DNA from: Erythrophleum ivorense
Taxonomy: Eukaryota; Streptophyta; Magnoliopsida; Fabales; Fabaceae
Direction: 5' to 3'
Length of the DNA: 64,000 nt
Assembly (NCBI GenBank): GCA_026724425.1
Contig: JAIUCV010001084.1
Span: 1 to 64,000 of the forward strand
The notes under the pieces: model-generated
What the model was told of the DNA's origin: nothing
The model's database searches: none
What the model saw: the letters and a program-made list of their open reading frames with translations, nothing else
Translations under genes and position numbers: made by a program
In this document: positions 47,171 to 59,085 of the stretch, piece by piece
Position numbering within the stretch: position 1 is the first letter of the stretch
Layout: each line of letters starts with the position of its first letter

Positions 47171-47563
47171 CTACTCGTTTCGTTCGTCAGATGGAATTGG
47201 ATCATTCGAAGGGTACCATATGTTCAGCAATACTGTCAAAACTCCTCTTAACACATTATTATTCTTCAAGAAAGGCAGATAACAGACAGTCAAAATCATG
47301 TCGTTGATTATAACTTCAGCATCATTATCCTCTTCGATTCCAGCTTCTATAAGGAAATAATAAAGTTTTTCATAGTTTAGAGATTTTTCTTCGTTGAATA
47401 GTTCGTGCGATGTGAACGAGAATGAGCTGTTTTTGGGATCACTCTCTTGTCCGGCTCGGATTATCTCTGTCTCGACGTTGATCGTCAAGTCTTTTGCATC
47501 CGGTTGTTCCTCGAGACGATGATCAATCATGTAGCTAAGAAGAGGGCCTACACTGGTCATCAT
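47171..47563 (-). CDS. Uncharacterised 130-aa acidic protein
   Basis: Not recognised. It is a single open frame of 130 codons, rich in acidic residues, with no signal peptide or clear motif; a hydrophobic stretch lies near the C-terminus (DMILTVCYLPFL, LTVLLNIWYP). Support for a real gene is the length in an AT-rich context and a minus-strand TATAAA-like box (about 47631-47637), 70 nt upstream of the ATG. It could be a lineage-specific gene or a fragment. Confidence 0.5.
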   Translation of the reverse strand: MMTSVGPLLSYMIDHRLEEQPDAKDLTINVETEIIRAGQESDPKNSSFSFTSHELFNEEKSLNYEKLYYFLIEAGIEEDNDAEVIINDMILTVCYLPFLKNNNVLRGVLTVLLNIWYPSNDPIPSDERNE

Positions 47564-48251
47564 TGTTTTGGTGAATTTATCAAGTTGTTTCTGAATTTTG
47601 GTGTGATCGTGAGAGGCCCTTAGGCTTCAATTTATAGTTGTGCGAAGATCGTTTCTTTTTCTTTTTTTTCCTTTTCCTAATGTTGTATATGTTTTCCTTT
47701 TCTGAGTCTTGCCTTTTTTTTTTTTTTTTGTATTTAAAACTAATTGTACGCCTTTCTCTGCGTTACTAATTAACACGATGAAACTCAAGTCCTTCTCTAA
47801 CAAGATGCCATTTCAAAATTATGAATCCTTAAGCACAAAGTGATTATATTAAACGTGTCTCAATTTTTAAGCACAAAGTGATTTAGATTCTCTAAGCACA
47901 TGTAGTTAGTTGAACACGTTTAGGCATTCACATTTAATTAGTAGTGAGAGTACAACATGACAATTATGATTGAGACTAAGCAAAACCCCATAAGGACGCT
48001 ACATGTGCTTAGAGAATCATATCTATTTTGTGTCAAATCTTGATAAGGTGTTGCATATGTTTTAGAAGTGACATAATGCCTCTAAAAACATGAAACAATC
48101 ATTCATCAAAGTCACATAAAGAAAGGAAACACCAAAAGAAAAACAGATAAAATTATATCATGACTCATGAGTAGTCAATTTTCATTAAACAATAGCAGAA
48201 ACAGCATCCGCAATCAACAAGTCACGTGACTTGGGGACTTTAAGAACAACA
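47564..48251. other. Spacer with a 20-bp inverted repeat
   Basis: It contains poly-T runs near 47714, a direct repeat AAGCACAAAGTGATT (about 47832 and 47870) and the inverted repeat listed separately. No gene. Confidence 0.5.
47886..48018. repeat. Perfect 20-bp inverted repeat with about 93-nt loop
   Basis: GATTCTCTAAGCACATGTAG near 47886-47905 is the exact reverse complement of CTACATGTGCTTAGAGAATC at about 47999-48018. Pairing continues imperfectly outward (CACAAAGTGATTTA against TATCTATTTTGTGT). It could be a small foldback/MITE or a transcribed hairpin. Confidence 0.8.
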
Positions 48252-49240
48252 TCACACCAACTCAACCTTTCCCCACATCTCATCAGTCTCATCTCCAACG
48301 CGCCTTTCAAGTGAAATCTCCGCACACCAAATCATATTTTCTTGATCGCCAGCACACTCGTCCCACAAAATCACAATATTTCCACCGGACTCCGCAACTT
48401 TACAACGCCTACGGTGGCAGGAAATACGCAAACCTTCAACATCTTTCAATCTACTCCAAGATCTTCCTTTCGGATCAAGCCAATGTAACTCTTTGCTGTG
48501 ATTAAATGCGAAAAAGACTTTGCCTATCCCCAAATCTGCAAAACCCCAAAATCCTAACGGCCGGTTCCATCTACCTTCCTTGGGATTGTAAGCCACAGCC
48601 AGATCCCTAAGATTATTCCCAAACAAGTAGAACTTTCCTTCAAACCCTACACTTCCGAGTAAACCATCATTGCGTATTTCCGCGCTAGGGCTTGGTAGAG
48701 AGCTCCAAGTTTGAGTCTTTAATTGGATCAAACACTTCGAACCAATTCACGGAACTACGATCTTCGCAACCTCCTGCGACATATATCTTACCGTCAACTA
48801 AGCTAGCTGTGGAGGAGTTGTATCGGTACTCCCGCATGCTTGGAGCATCGTGCCACGTGTGAGACTTACAATCCAGGACAGAGACCATAGCAGAAGAGTA
48901 CACATCCCCACCAATTTTGTAGATACTCGAACCAACCTCGACGACACTTGCGGAAAAGGAGATGGTATTGGGGCCAAAATATTGCCACTTGAATTCTTCC
49001 TTGCACGGTCAGGTATACAGCAGAGAGTGAACCAGCGAGGGGTAGGGTACCCTAGGCACACATAGAGACAACTCTCAGTGTGTCCTAGGAGGGATCATGT
49101 CTTGTAAATCTCCCCTGAAGCTATGAAAGATCAAAAGCTCTTGCAGACGAGGGAAAGAGTTGGGTAGTACGATCTTGAGACGCGTGCGATGCAGCTCCAT
49201 AGCAAATCATCAGGAAGTGACGGATTTGGTGTCGACTCTC
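48252..49240 (-). pseudogene. F-box/kelch-repeat pseudogene
   Basis: F-box/kelch proteins are SCF ubiquitin-ligase adaptors, a large and fast-evolving family in crucifers. The F-box (PSLPDDLLWSCIARVSRSYY, then LSLVCKSF) starts near 49240 and the kelch part follows (HTWHDAPSM, GKIYVAGGC, TWSSLPSPS, FYLFG). Two in-frame TGA stops (49131-49133 and 49095-49097) sit where the family has Arg. Frameshifts lie near 48955 (before the SSIYKIGG-like kelch strand) and near 48725 (before QTWSSLP). No start codon precedes the F-box. Not functional as a full protein. Confidence 0.88.
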
Positions 49241-51377
49241 CTCAAGTCGGCATCGAAACTATAAACCGGTTGATCAAAGTTCGACTGCACAGAACAAAGC
49301 CAGAGGGGGAATTTAGAGTTTTGACTTTAAGAGTTTAAGATTTCTCTCGAAGACTTTGGATAAATCTACTTTTGACTCTAAAAAAAAAATATTTTAAGGG
49401 AAAATATTGTCACCTACACGAAGAACACGTCAAGGTAGGCCAAACATCTACACAAATTTAATGTATGCTTAACTAACTACACAAACTATAATCAATATGA
49501 TTAGCATGAGAACATGGATCATGGATCAACTATATGACTAACCATACAACCATCCATTGTGAAAGGGAAAAAATCTGACATTGAAAAATTCTTAATTTTT
49601 AGTATTTAATCATTCTCAAGGATAATATTAGTTAAGACATCAAATACTAAACTAATTACATACTATGCAATTAGAATAGTTTATATAAATACATTATTCA
49701 GCTTTTAATTATAAAGATATTATCATTCTTTTCATTTATTACCAAAATATACCAAATGTTTTGGTTAAACTAAATTTTGTAAAAATAAATGAATTGCCAT
49801 ATCACCCATATATCAAAAACATATACATTTTTTTACACAAGTTATAATTTAAGTTTTTTAAAACGAATATTAATTATTAAAATGGTGAAAAAATACAAGT
49901 ATGTATTCCGAGTCCTACATTGGAAATGAATATTTTTGGTAGTTCAAAATACTATTATAAAAAAAAACCAAAATGAGAAGTTTTATTTCACAAGCATCCA
50001 TATTTATAAGTATTTTTGGTTAAATATGATTTTTAAAAAATAAAACCATGTTATTTAACCAAATAATATAAATATTGTTATTATTATAATTATTTCAATT
50101 TCAAAAAATTAGAAATATTTGTATCAAAATATAAAATGTAAGAAATAGTTTAACTTGGTAAAATTTAAAATGTTATAAATATTTTGTTTGATCAAAAAGT
50201 TAAATATTGTTAAATTTTAACTTGATCAAACGTTAGTTATTGTTAAAATTTAAACTGATCAAAAAGTTAGAGTGTGGACTATGTAAATTTAAATTGATCA
50301 AAAAGTTATAGTTTGATCAAAAACTTAAAAAATAATATCAGTTACTTAAATTGATGTGGGCTGGTTCAGATACCTAATATAAAAAGAATCAAAATGAGAA
50401 GAAATCATAAAGGTAGGAAACTTGATTTAATAAATATACAAATTTATTAATATTTTTTTGTTAACATGGCGTTAAACATAAGGTGATATTGTAACTGTAT
50501 TACTAACCAAAATTATATAATAATTCATAAATTTATTAGCATACATATAAAATCCATTAGATTATTTTCATTTCAAAATCATATTCAATAAAATAGTTAA
50601 TAATTTTCTCATTCCGCGCACGGCCCGGGTCACTACACAACATCGCTTATTTATTTTGTTTTTTTTAAGTTGTCTTTTCCGTTTTTAATGTAAATTTTAG
50701 TATCTAATTATAATTTTATTACAAAACCATTTTATTTATAAGTTTTACAAATTAACCTCACTTATTTCATTCTTCGTAAAATGTTTTAATAGAATTTTTT
50801 ACAAATTAATCCCAATAATATGAGGTTTTAATAGAATTACATAATTAGTGATAACTAAACTTTTAAAATAATAATAGATGTTGAATGCAATTTAGAAAGT
50901 CTTATAATAACCAATAACAATAGATTTTACTAAAAAATTTAAAAGCCGTCAACCAATAACAAAAAAATCTATAATTGTTTAAAAAAAATTATCTACTAAT
51001 AAGTAAACGAAAATAGTCAAAAAAACTGGATTCTTTGACCAATAAAAAAATAAGTTTTATTTTTGAAAAAAAATAAACCATATTTTTCTTATTATTCGAT
51101 ATGTCGACAAACCAAATTTTTAATTTTAGAGTTTCTAATTATAATTAAACAAACTCAATCTCTATGTAATCAAATGCATGATCATAACTAACCAGATTAT
51201 TAATTCTTGAATCTAAATATTTATATTATATAATTTTTTTTTATAAAGTAATTTTTTAACCAGGTTATCCCACCAAGGTGATTCCGACTAGCGTCTATAT
51301 CATTGTTCTGAATATGACGTGGTCTTGGTGGCCTTACATACCAGGTTCACGTTATCCCATCGTTAAGAGCGTGGGCC
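49241..51377. other. AT-rich, gene-free intergenic DNA
   Basis: No gene found. Words such as GATCAAAAAGTTA recur at 50190-50340. A short GC island CCGCGCACGGCCCGGGTCA at about 50616 resembles the 3' hairpin of crucifer Helitrons, but no CTRR end or 5' TC end could be matched. Confidence 0.4.
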
Positions 51378-51600
51378 TAGGGCTGGTACTTCGAGTTTCG
51401 GGTCGGGTTTGGATCCTGTTTTTTGGATTTTGGGTTTTTGGGTTTAGAAATATAGAAACATTCAGATTTTTTTAATTTTTGGTTCGGATTTTTCCCGGTT
51501 TTTTTCCGGATTTTTTAAAGTTTTTTCAGAATTTTTTAAAATTTGGTTCGGGTTTTTCCGAGTGGGTTCAGATTCAGATTTAGATTTCAGATAAAAATTT
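51378..51600. repeat. hAT-like GGTTCGGGT-rich fragment
   Basis: It begins TAGGGCTGG and carries the same degenerate TTCGGGT/GGTTCGG words as the element at 6783-7349. No right terminus or 8-bp duplication is visible, so it looks like a truncated relative. Confidence 0.45.
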
Positions 51601-51604
51601 TAAA

Positions 51605-51695
51605 CCTAAGTGTGGCAGTGGTCTAGATTCAAACCCAGGTGGCGGAAGTCACAGTTCTGACCCTTTTACCACAGAGGCCACAAGCGCTCGATTTA
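51605..51695 (-). repeat. tRNA-like (SINE-type) sequence
   Basis: On the minus strand a TGGCCTCTGTGG A-box-like word is followed about 34 nt later by GGTTTGAATC, one base from the pol III B-box GGTTCGAATC. No cloverleaf with proper acceptor ends forms, so this is a SINE/tRNA-derived remnant and not a tRNA gene. Confidence 0.4.
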
Positions 51696-52531
51696 TATAA
51701 ATCTCAATATATTTTTTGTTAAGGTGTATGAAATATATCAAACAATTATTTTTTTGGAATTGGGAGGAGTACAATTAATTTGTTTTCCGAGAAGAAAAAA
51801 ACTGGCGAGAAAACATACAGCAAAACATTAAAAACCAAAAGAACAAAAAATGATTGTCGCAAAGTTAAAAAATGTTGAGAAAATATTTTTAGGGCATGTC
51901 ATTGACTTCATTTCAAGGAGGAAGAGGAGAGAGAGAAAGACTGAAAAAAAGAAAAAGTAAGAAAGGGAATGAAATAAATCCGATCGAATACAATTTTGAC
52001 GTCCGCAAGGACACTATTCTCTCTCTTCATCTTCTTCTCTCTCTAAAAGATACAGCGAAGAACAGGACACAATACTCTGAGCTAAAAAAGGTATAATTTA
52101 ATAAACCCAGAAACAATTTTGTAGGCGGCAGAGAATTGTTTTTGGTTCCTTTTGTTTTTTTTTTGGGTTATCCCAAACGCACAAAAAAACCCTAGAAGAA
52201 GAAGAAGAAGAAGTTCCTTCTCTCTAGCTTCCTACTGATTTCCTCTTCTCTCAAAGATTTATAATTTCTAATTGAGGCTTTAGATAAACGAAGTTGATTT
52301 CTCTGTATCTCTGCGATTCTCTTTAATTTGAGGCTTATCGGAGATATATTCTTCAATTCAAGCTCTTGGGGTAAGATAAAGCTTGTGTTTTTCCTTCACT
52401 CGTATCTCTGTTTCTCTCAATTTAGGGTTTTGATCAAGCTGCTTCTTCTTTCTTTTTTTTGATGGGTCGTTCTTAACTATAGTGATTTTGGGTTTCTTGT
52501 TTTTGTTTTGTTTAAGGCGCTGAGTTTTCGA

Positions 52532-52540
52532 ATGGAGTAG
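52532..52540 (+). other. Minimal uORF in the SEUSS leader (Met-Glu-stop)
   Basis: ATG GAG TAG in the leader, 320 nt before the main ATG and after the likely leader-intron acceptor. Confidence 0.45.
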
Positions 52541-52634
52541 ATTTGCTTAATTCGGATCTGAAATTTTCATTTGTATCAACAAAAAGATTCGGAGCTCTGC
52601 GACTTCCATTTTGAAGACAGTGTTTTGGTCTAGA

Positions 52635-52787
52635 ATGTTCGATACGGAATCTCACCACTCAGATTCAGCTCTTTTCGTGTGTTTTACGACTCTGAAGCTT
52701 ATCATTAGTCAGAAAGAACACGTTTCAACTTCATTAGGGTGGTTTCTGTGCATCAAAGAAGACATCTTTGCTCCAGCACAGAGCTGA
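52635..52787 (+). other. 50-codon uORF in the SEUSS leader
   Basis: ATG at 52635 and TGA at 52785-52787, ending 75 nt before the SEUSS start. It begins MFDTESHHSD and ends APAQS. In a leader of this kind it could lower or regulate SEUSS translation; peptide conservation was not checked. Confidence 0.5.
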
Positions 52788-52862
52788 GATTATACTTTCT
52801 CTACGCCGTCAATTACCTGCTAGTGTCTTCCTTGTTGAGTGTAAGCTTGTGATCCTACGAGT

Positions 52863-53585
52863 ATGGTACCATCAGAGCCGCCTAATCCAGTTGGCAGCGG
52901 CGATAATGTTCCGCCGTCGATCTTAGGAGGACAAGGAGGAGCTCCTCTTCCTTCTCAACCAGCATTTCCTTCACTTGTTTCTCCGCGTACTCAGTTTGGT
53001 AACAACATGTCCATGAGTATGCTCGGGAATGCGCCCAACATATCTTCACTCCTCAACAATCAGTCCTTTGTAAATGGTATTCCCGGGTCGGTGATTTCAA
53101 TGGACACCAGTGGAGCTGAGACAGACCCTTTGTCGAATGTCGGGTTTGGTGGTCTGTCGTCTTTCAATGCGCCGAGTATGGTGTCTCCGCGCTCGTCAGG
53201 TCAACTTCAGGGTCAGCAATTCGCAAACGTTTCGTCTAACCAGTTGCTGGCAGAGCAACAACGGAATAAGAAAATGGAGCCTCAGAGTTTTCAACATGGT
53301 CAGCAGTCAATACAACAACAGCAGCAGCAGCAGTTTTCGACAGCGCGTGGAGGAGGGTTAGCTGCTGTAGGACCTGTCAAGATGGAACCAGGTCAGGTTT
53401 CAAACGACCAGCAGCACGGTGGTCAAGTACAACAGGCGCAGCAGAAAATGTTGAGAAACTTAGGATCTGTGAAGTTGGAACCGCAGCAACTTCAGGCCAT
53501 GAGAAACTTGGCACAAGTGAAAATGGAACCTCAACATTCAGAGCAGTCATTGTTTCTCCAACAGCAGCAGAGGCAACAACAACAG

Positions 53586-53618
<33 letters not shown>

Positions 53619-56600
53619 TTTCTTCAAATGCCGGGGCAATCTCCGCAAGCTCAAATGAACATATTTCACCAGCAGAGACTTATGCAACTTCAACAACAGC
53701 AATTCTTGAAATCAATGCCTCAACAGCGTCCTCAGTTACCGCAACAGTTCCAACAGCAGAATTTACCTCTGAGGCCACCTCTGAAACCAGTTTATGAACC
53801 TGGCATGGGTGCTCAGCGTCTTACGCAGTATATGTACCGCCAACAACATAGACCTGAAGTAAAGCTTCTTGCCATATATGAATATTTATTCTCAGCCTAT
53901 TGCTTTTCTTGGTGATTAACAGTTGTGCTTGCTATCAATCGCAGGACAATAACATCGAGTTCTGGAGAAAATTTGTAGCTGAGTACTTTGCTCCTAATGC
54001 CAAGAAGAGATGGTGTGTTTCCATGTATGGCAGTGGCCGGCAAACAACTGGCGTCTTCCCTCAGGTTTACTGCTCAATAAACTTGCTCTTGTTTGTGTTA
54101 CGATTGTGAAAGGGATTGTTCCATCTTCTTTTGCTAATCTGATCTCATCCAAGCAAGGCATTTGTTTTGAATAAACTTGGTACTTGTTTCATGTTATACC
54201 TCTTTACATGATTCACAAACATTGCAGGATGTGTGGCACTGTGAGATATGTAACCGAAAGCCTGGACGTGGATTTGGTATGTTATTTAGATGATCGCCGC
54301 TGTTGCTGAGAATTGTCCTTATGGAATTTTCCTCCCTTACTCATCCTTTGTATGCTTTGCCTCTTTAATTGTTTAGAGGCAACTGCTGAAGTCCTCCCGA
54401 GGCTTTTTAAGATAAAGTATGAAAGTGGCACTTTGGAAGAACTTTTATATGTCGATATGCCAAGGGAATCTCAGAATTCTTCTGGTCAAATTGTCTTGGA
54501 GTATGCAAAAGCAACACAAGAGAGTGTTTTTGAGCATCTTCGAGTTGTTCGTGATGGCCAACTTCGAATAGTTTTCTCTCCAGACCTTAAGGTTCTTTAA
54601 ACTATACTCGCTCTCTCTCTCTCTCTTGGCAAACTACTATACCATTATGTCCTCTCTGAGCCCTTTGTTCTTGTATGTTCTTCCACAGATATTCTCTTGG
54701 GAATTTTGTGCTCGGCGGCACGAAGAGCTCATTCCACGAAGGCTTTTGATACCGCAGGTAACTTCCAGAAAGATTCATTTTTCATTCTGTTTCCATAACT
54801 GAAACTGCAGCTTATCGATTTATGTTTCAAACAAAACTGATCAATCGTAATATGTTGTGATAGTTTTTACTCTGAGAGATTTTTTTGGATATGCGTCTTT
54901 CAATCCCAAAATTGGATTGATGTCTTGACATTATTCTAGTGTGGGGTTTGTTGTAATGTTAGGAGTAAAATAGTACCTCTATATCAACGAAAGCTGCTTA
55001 GCTAATTAGCTGTTTCTGTATTTCACGTACAGGTTAGTCAACTTGGATCGGCAGCTCAGAAATATCAACAAGCCGCTCAAAATGCAACAACAGATTCTGC
55101 TCTTCCGGAATTGCAAAACAATTGCAACATGTAATCTTCCTCTCTTCTGTTGTTAGTTTTCTGTAACAAATCCTGTTTGTTCGACTTTCTTTTGGTGATC
55201 TCTGATGTGCTGCCTCTGCATTACAGGTTTGTTGCTTCTGCTAGACAGTTGGCAAAGGCCCTGGAAGTTCCACTCGTCAATGATTTAGGATACACGAAGA
55301 GATATGTTCGGTGTTTGCAGGTATCTACATAATGTCTCAACTGTCATTGCTACTGTGCAATCTTGCATAACACTGAAGATAGATGCATATAATGGAAGTT
55401 CAGCTTCGAAATGGATATAATGAGATGATGAAATCAACATTTGTAGTAAGTACTCTGTCCCTGTGACCATGTTTGTTAATGCACGTTGATCTTTTGAAAT
55501 ACTGTAGATCTCGGAGGTGGTAAATAGTATGAAGGACTTGATAGATTACAGCAGAGAAACAAGAACAGGACCAATCGGTAAGTTAATGTGATCACCTTTG
55601 AAAGAAATGGGTCTTGGGTCTTCTTCATCAGTATTATGTTCGTAACAGCTGATTTTGTTTTTTTAACATGTGTCAATATTTCTTGGTACAGAGAGTTTAG
55701 CAAAGTTTCCTCGGAGAACAGGACCTTCATCTGCACTGCCTGGTCCTTCTCCTCAGCAATCGAATGAACAGCTAAGCAGACAGCAGCAGCAAGTTGCGCA
55801 AATTGCAAACAACGATCAGAGTTCAGGGCAAAGTTCAGTAAATTATGCCTTTAACACAGGCTCTGCATCCACCTCCCAAAGCAGCATCGCAGGGCTCATC
55901 CACCAGAATTCGATGAAGCAAAGGCATCAAAACGCTGCTTACAATCCTCCAAACAGTCCCTATGGTGGAAACTCTGTACAAATGCAGTCACCTAGTTCAT
56001 CCGGTACCATGGCGCCATCATCCCAGCAACAACAACCACAACAACAACAACAACAACAACAAAAACAACAACAACAACACAACCTGCCATCGTTTCAGTC
56101 TCCAACTTCCTCATCTAACAACAACAACAACAACAATCCCTCTCAAAACGGGATAACGTCTGTTAATCACATGGGTTCCACAAACTCACCAGCGATTCAA
56201 CAGGCCGCGGCTGATGAAGCGAACGAGTCAAGCTCGGTGCAGAAGATACTGAACGAAATCCTGATGAACAACCAAGCTCATAATAGCTCATCAGGAGGAG
56301 GAAGTATGGTTGGCGGGCATGGCTCTTTCGGGAACGATGGGAAGGCGGTGAATAATGTAAATAGCTCTGGTGTTCTGCTGATGAATGGTCAGGTAAACAA
56401 CAATAACAACAGCAACACAAGTATTGGAGGTCCAGGCGGGTTTGGTGGCGGGGTGGGTCAGTCCATGGGAGCTAACGGAATGAGTATGAACGGTAACAAT
56501 GGTCTTATGAACGGAAGAGTTGGTATGATGGTGCGAGATCCAAACGTGCAACAAGATCTCGGAAACCAACTCTTAGGAGCAGTCAATGGTTTCAACAATT

Positions 56601-56623
56601 TTCAGTGTGATTGGAACGGATGA
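52863..56623 (+). CDS. SEU: Transcriptional co-regulator SEUSS
   Basis: A nuclear adaptor related to animal LIM-domain-binding proteins; with LEUNIG it represses AGAMOUS in flower development. Nine coding exons, 52863-53858, 53945-54064, 54228-54276, 54377-54591, 54689-54757, 55033-55130, 55227-55320, 55508-55577 and 55692-56623, give 880 aa (Arabidopsis 877). Gln-rich N-terminal part with poly-Q near 53577-53620. The LDB-like dimerisation domain lies at about residues 333-580 (DNNIEFWRKFVAEYF, KKRWCVSMYGSGRQTTGVFP, YVRCLQISEVVNSMKDL). A Gln/Asn-rich tail ends NQLLGAVNGFNNFQ. Intact. Two uORFs and a leader intron lie upstream. It matches At1g43850. Confidence 0.97.
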
Positions 56624-57293
56624 AGAAGAAGGAACAAGAACGGGCGGGTCTCTCACAAAACTCGGGATTAAGGGATTTAGGCCATAAAGCCGCGCAACAA
56701 CGCGAAACTGTGCGTAAGAAAGGGAAAGAGTTAAAAGATCTCTGTACAATAACAAACTGGTTTCTTCTCCTCCACGATCACAAATACCATCTCTTGAGTT
56801 TGCTTGTTTCCTTCTTTTTGTTGTTATAATCTTTGGGGAGTTTTCTTTATGCTTTTTCTATAGCTTATAATGTACATCTTTCTACGGGGTGTTACATCAT
56901 CAAGGAGGCAAATGAATCATCAGGCTGTATCATCTTTTCATTTATCTTTGTCTTTGATGTGTTAACGAAACTTTCCTAAATTCTGACAACAAGCTTAAAT
57001 ACGTAATGCCGCCTTCTCTCAATGCAATGCTTATGTTATATGTGTATGGCTTGGTAAACCGACCTATCAAAACTCTAAATATAACAAGTTTGTGAATTCA
57101 TATACTCGCATATGCCTACAAGATACAGCAGCATTCACATCAACCTGACAATAACAAAGATGACCTAAAATCCAAAATGTCTCAAGTATCACAAGTTTAG
57201 GTATTCATATACTCACATATGACTAAGAGTTTCAGTATTTGAACATTAACATGACAAAGTTAAAGGCACGAAAGATGCGAAAATCCGTGGATT
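56624..57293. other. Tail-to-tail spacer SEUSS / SBDS
   Basis: 3' UTR sequence of both genes, nothing further. ATTCATATACTC(A/G)CATATG occurs twice (about 57094 and 57201). Confidence 0.5.
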
Positions 57294-59085
57294 TCAGAAA
57301 GAGTAGTCTTTCAAATCTGCTCTAGAGTCGTCCATGTCGATCTCAGCCGAGCATTCTTCAGCAGAAATAGGAGGGAGTTTACGAGTCTTACGCTTCAGGT
57401 TGTGTTTGTGCCAATCACTCTTACAATGCTCTCTGTATTGCTTAGCTTCCCCGACGAACGTGTTGCAAGTGCTGCACTTGGTTCCCTTTGCTTCTCCTCC
57501 TTCTTCCTTTGTGTTGTTACTTGAACCAATCTCTTGCTTCTGCATTTGCTTGCTAAGTTCAACGACGGGATTGATCTTCTCAGTCTCAACAGGTAACAAT
57601 GGCTTGTTCGTCTGCAAAGCCATATCATCATGCTCGTCGTAATGATCCATGCTTGTGTCACCTTCCGCGTGAACTGATACAGCGAGTATTTCTAGTCTCC
57701 CTTGCATGTTCCTCACAAGGGAATCACACTCTCGGAAAAGTCCCGGTTCCATCTCGCAGACCTGCACAAGAAATGTATCACCACAATCAGAGAGGATTAG
57801 AGAAATGAGGAAGATGAAGTGATTGAAGAAACAAAATCATTACAGTGGACATCTGAGTTCCAGATTCGTCTTTGGAGACAACAGAAGCGTCCCATTCTTT
57901 TAGCTTCTCCAGAAGCGAAGGGAAGTTCTGAACAGGCACAGTGAGACGAAGCCTCATCGGAGAACGCTTTATAGGGAAATGCTTCTGCAGCTCACGGATG
58001 ACATCAAGGGCCTACCAAATAGTTTAAGTAAATCAGAATGAAGCTTTACATAGAAAGCTTATACAAGCCAATATGCTTCAACATCAAACATATATCACTA
58101 ACCTGCTTCTTGGAATTGCTATGAGGATCAACAGCAAAATGAATTTCATGCATTAGACGCTCTACCATGCTGATCGTGTAAGGCCGTTGGGTTTCAGGGT
58201 TGATGGTTTTCTGCATAACAATCGTTGCAATATCTCGAAACTGGCTTGAGAACTGTGATTCTCTCTCTTTCCCAGCAACCTGAAGCTCACCTTTGTCCAA
58301 AATCTAAACATGAACATTTAAAACAAGTTTTTGAGGATCCAGAACTTCAAAAAAACTATAAAAATCAAACAAGTTTGATGCATATAAACAAGGAAAATAA
58401 AGCCATAATAACAGACCTCCAAGCATATTTTCGTATGATCATCTGATCCAAAAGACTTGATCAAGTCTTTTGATTTAGCAAGAACTCCTTTCGAAACATT
58501 TGAATACACAGTATGTGACTGAAGCACTTCATCTATATCCTTCTCCCTGCACAAACATTTCATCTCGCATCTCGTTAATTTTTCTATATTCCAAGCCAAT
58601 ATAGACAAGTTCCATGAATCACCATACAAATTTCGTCATCAAAACGAATGAAACAAAGCAAAATACACAAAATCTAGAGATGAAACTAACCTAAATCAGA
58701 AATCTAGGCGCTAATACTCAGATTAAGCAAACAAATGGTCGTCACACCAAATTCATTATACGAATACAGTGATAAAACAATCAAATACGGCGTAAGGCCT
58801 CCACATAAGAATCGAATCGCCAAATTGGGGGAAAATCAATATAAGCGATTGATAACAACAAAACGCAAACGAAGATCGATGATGCGACTATAAGTCTATC
58901 AAGGAAGAGATTTGGATTGAAAAAGTGGGAGTAAGTGGTGAGAAAGCTTACACGCCGGACCGCCATGAAAGGACCTTATTCTTGTAGCAAGCGATCTCGA
59001 ATCGGTTCCCTTGCTTCTTCAGTCGAACCACTGCGACGTTCGTTAACCTCTTCTGACCTACCGGCTGCACCAACGTCTTCGACAT
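57294..59085 (-). CDS. SBDS: Ribosome maturation protein SBDS (plant form with zinc finger)
   Basis: SBDS works with the GTPase EFL1 to release eIF6 from pre-60S subunits. Five exons, 58952-59085, 58417-58546, 58103-58303, 57844-58011 and 57294-57761, give 366 aa. The N-terminal domain has KKQGNRFEIACYKNKVLSWR and VEKDIDEVLQSHTVYSNVSKG. The central domain has RDIATIVMQKTINPETQRPY. Domain III follows. A plant-specific C-terminal extension carries a C2H2 finger of the U1 type (CSTCNTFVGEAKQYREHCKS, DWHKHNLKRK). Intact and matches At1g43860. Confidence 0.95.

Larger units (their letters stand above)
51700..52862 (+). promoter_or_regulatory. SEUSS promoter and 5' leader with a leader intron and uORFs
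   Basis: C/T-rich sequence at 52010-52400 marks the leader. A probable leader intron runs from GTAAGATAAA (about 52371) to TTTAAG (about 52516). Two upstream ORFs follow in the second leader exon (listed separately). Confidence 0.5.

Noticed and set aside
50616..50640. Helitron 3' end
   Set aside because: The GC-rich CCGCGCACGGCCCGGG resembles a terminal hairpin, but pairing is imperfect and no CTRR terminus follows.
51605..51695. Functional tRNA gene
   Set aside because: No acceptor stem or anticodon stem forms; only degenerate A and B boxes are present.
51378..51700. Second complete hAT element
   Set aside because: Only the TAGGGCTGG end is visible; no right end or 8-bp duplication.
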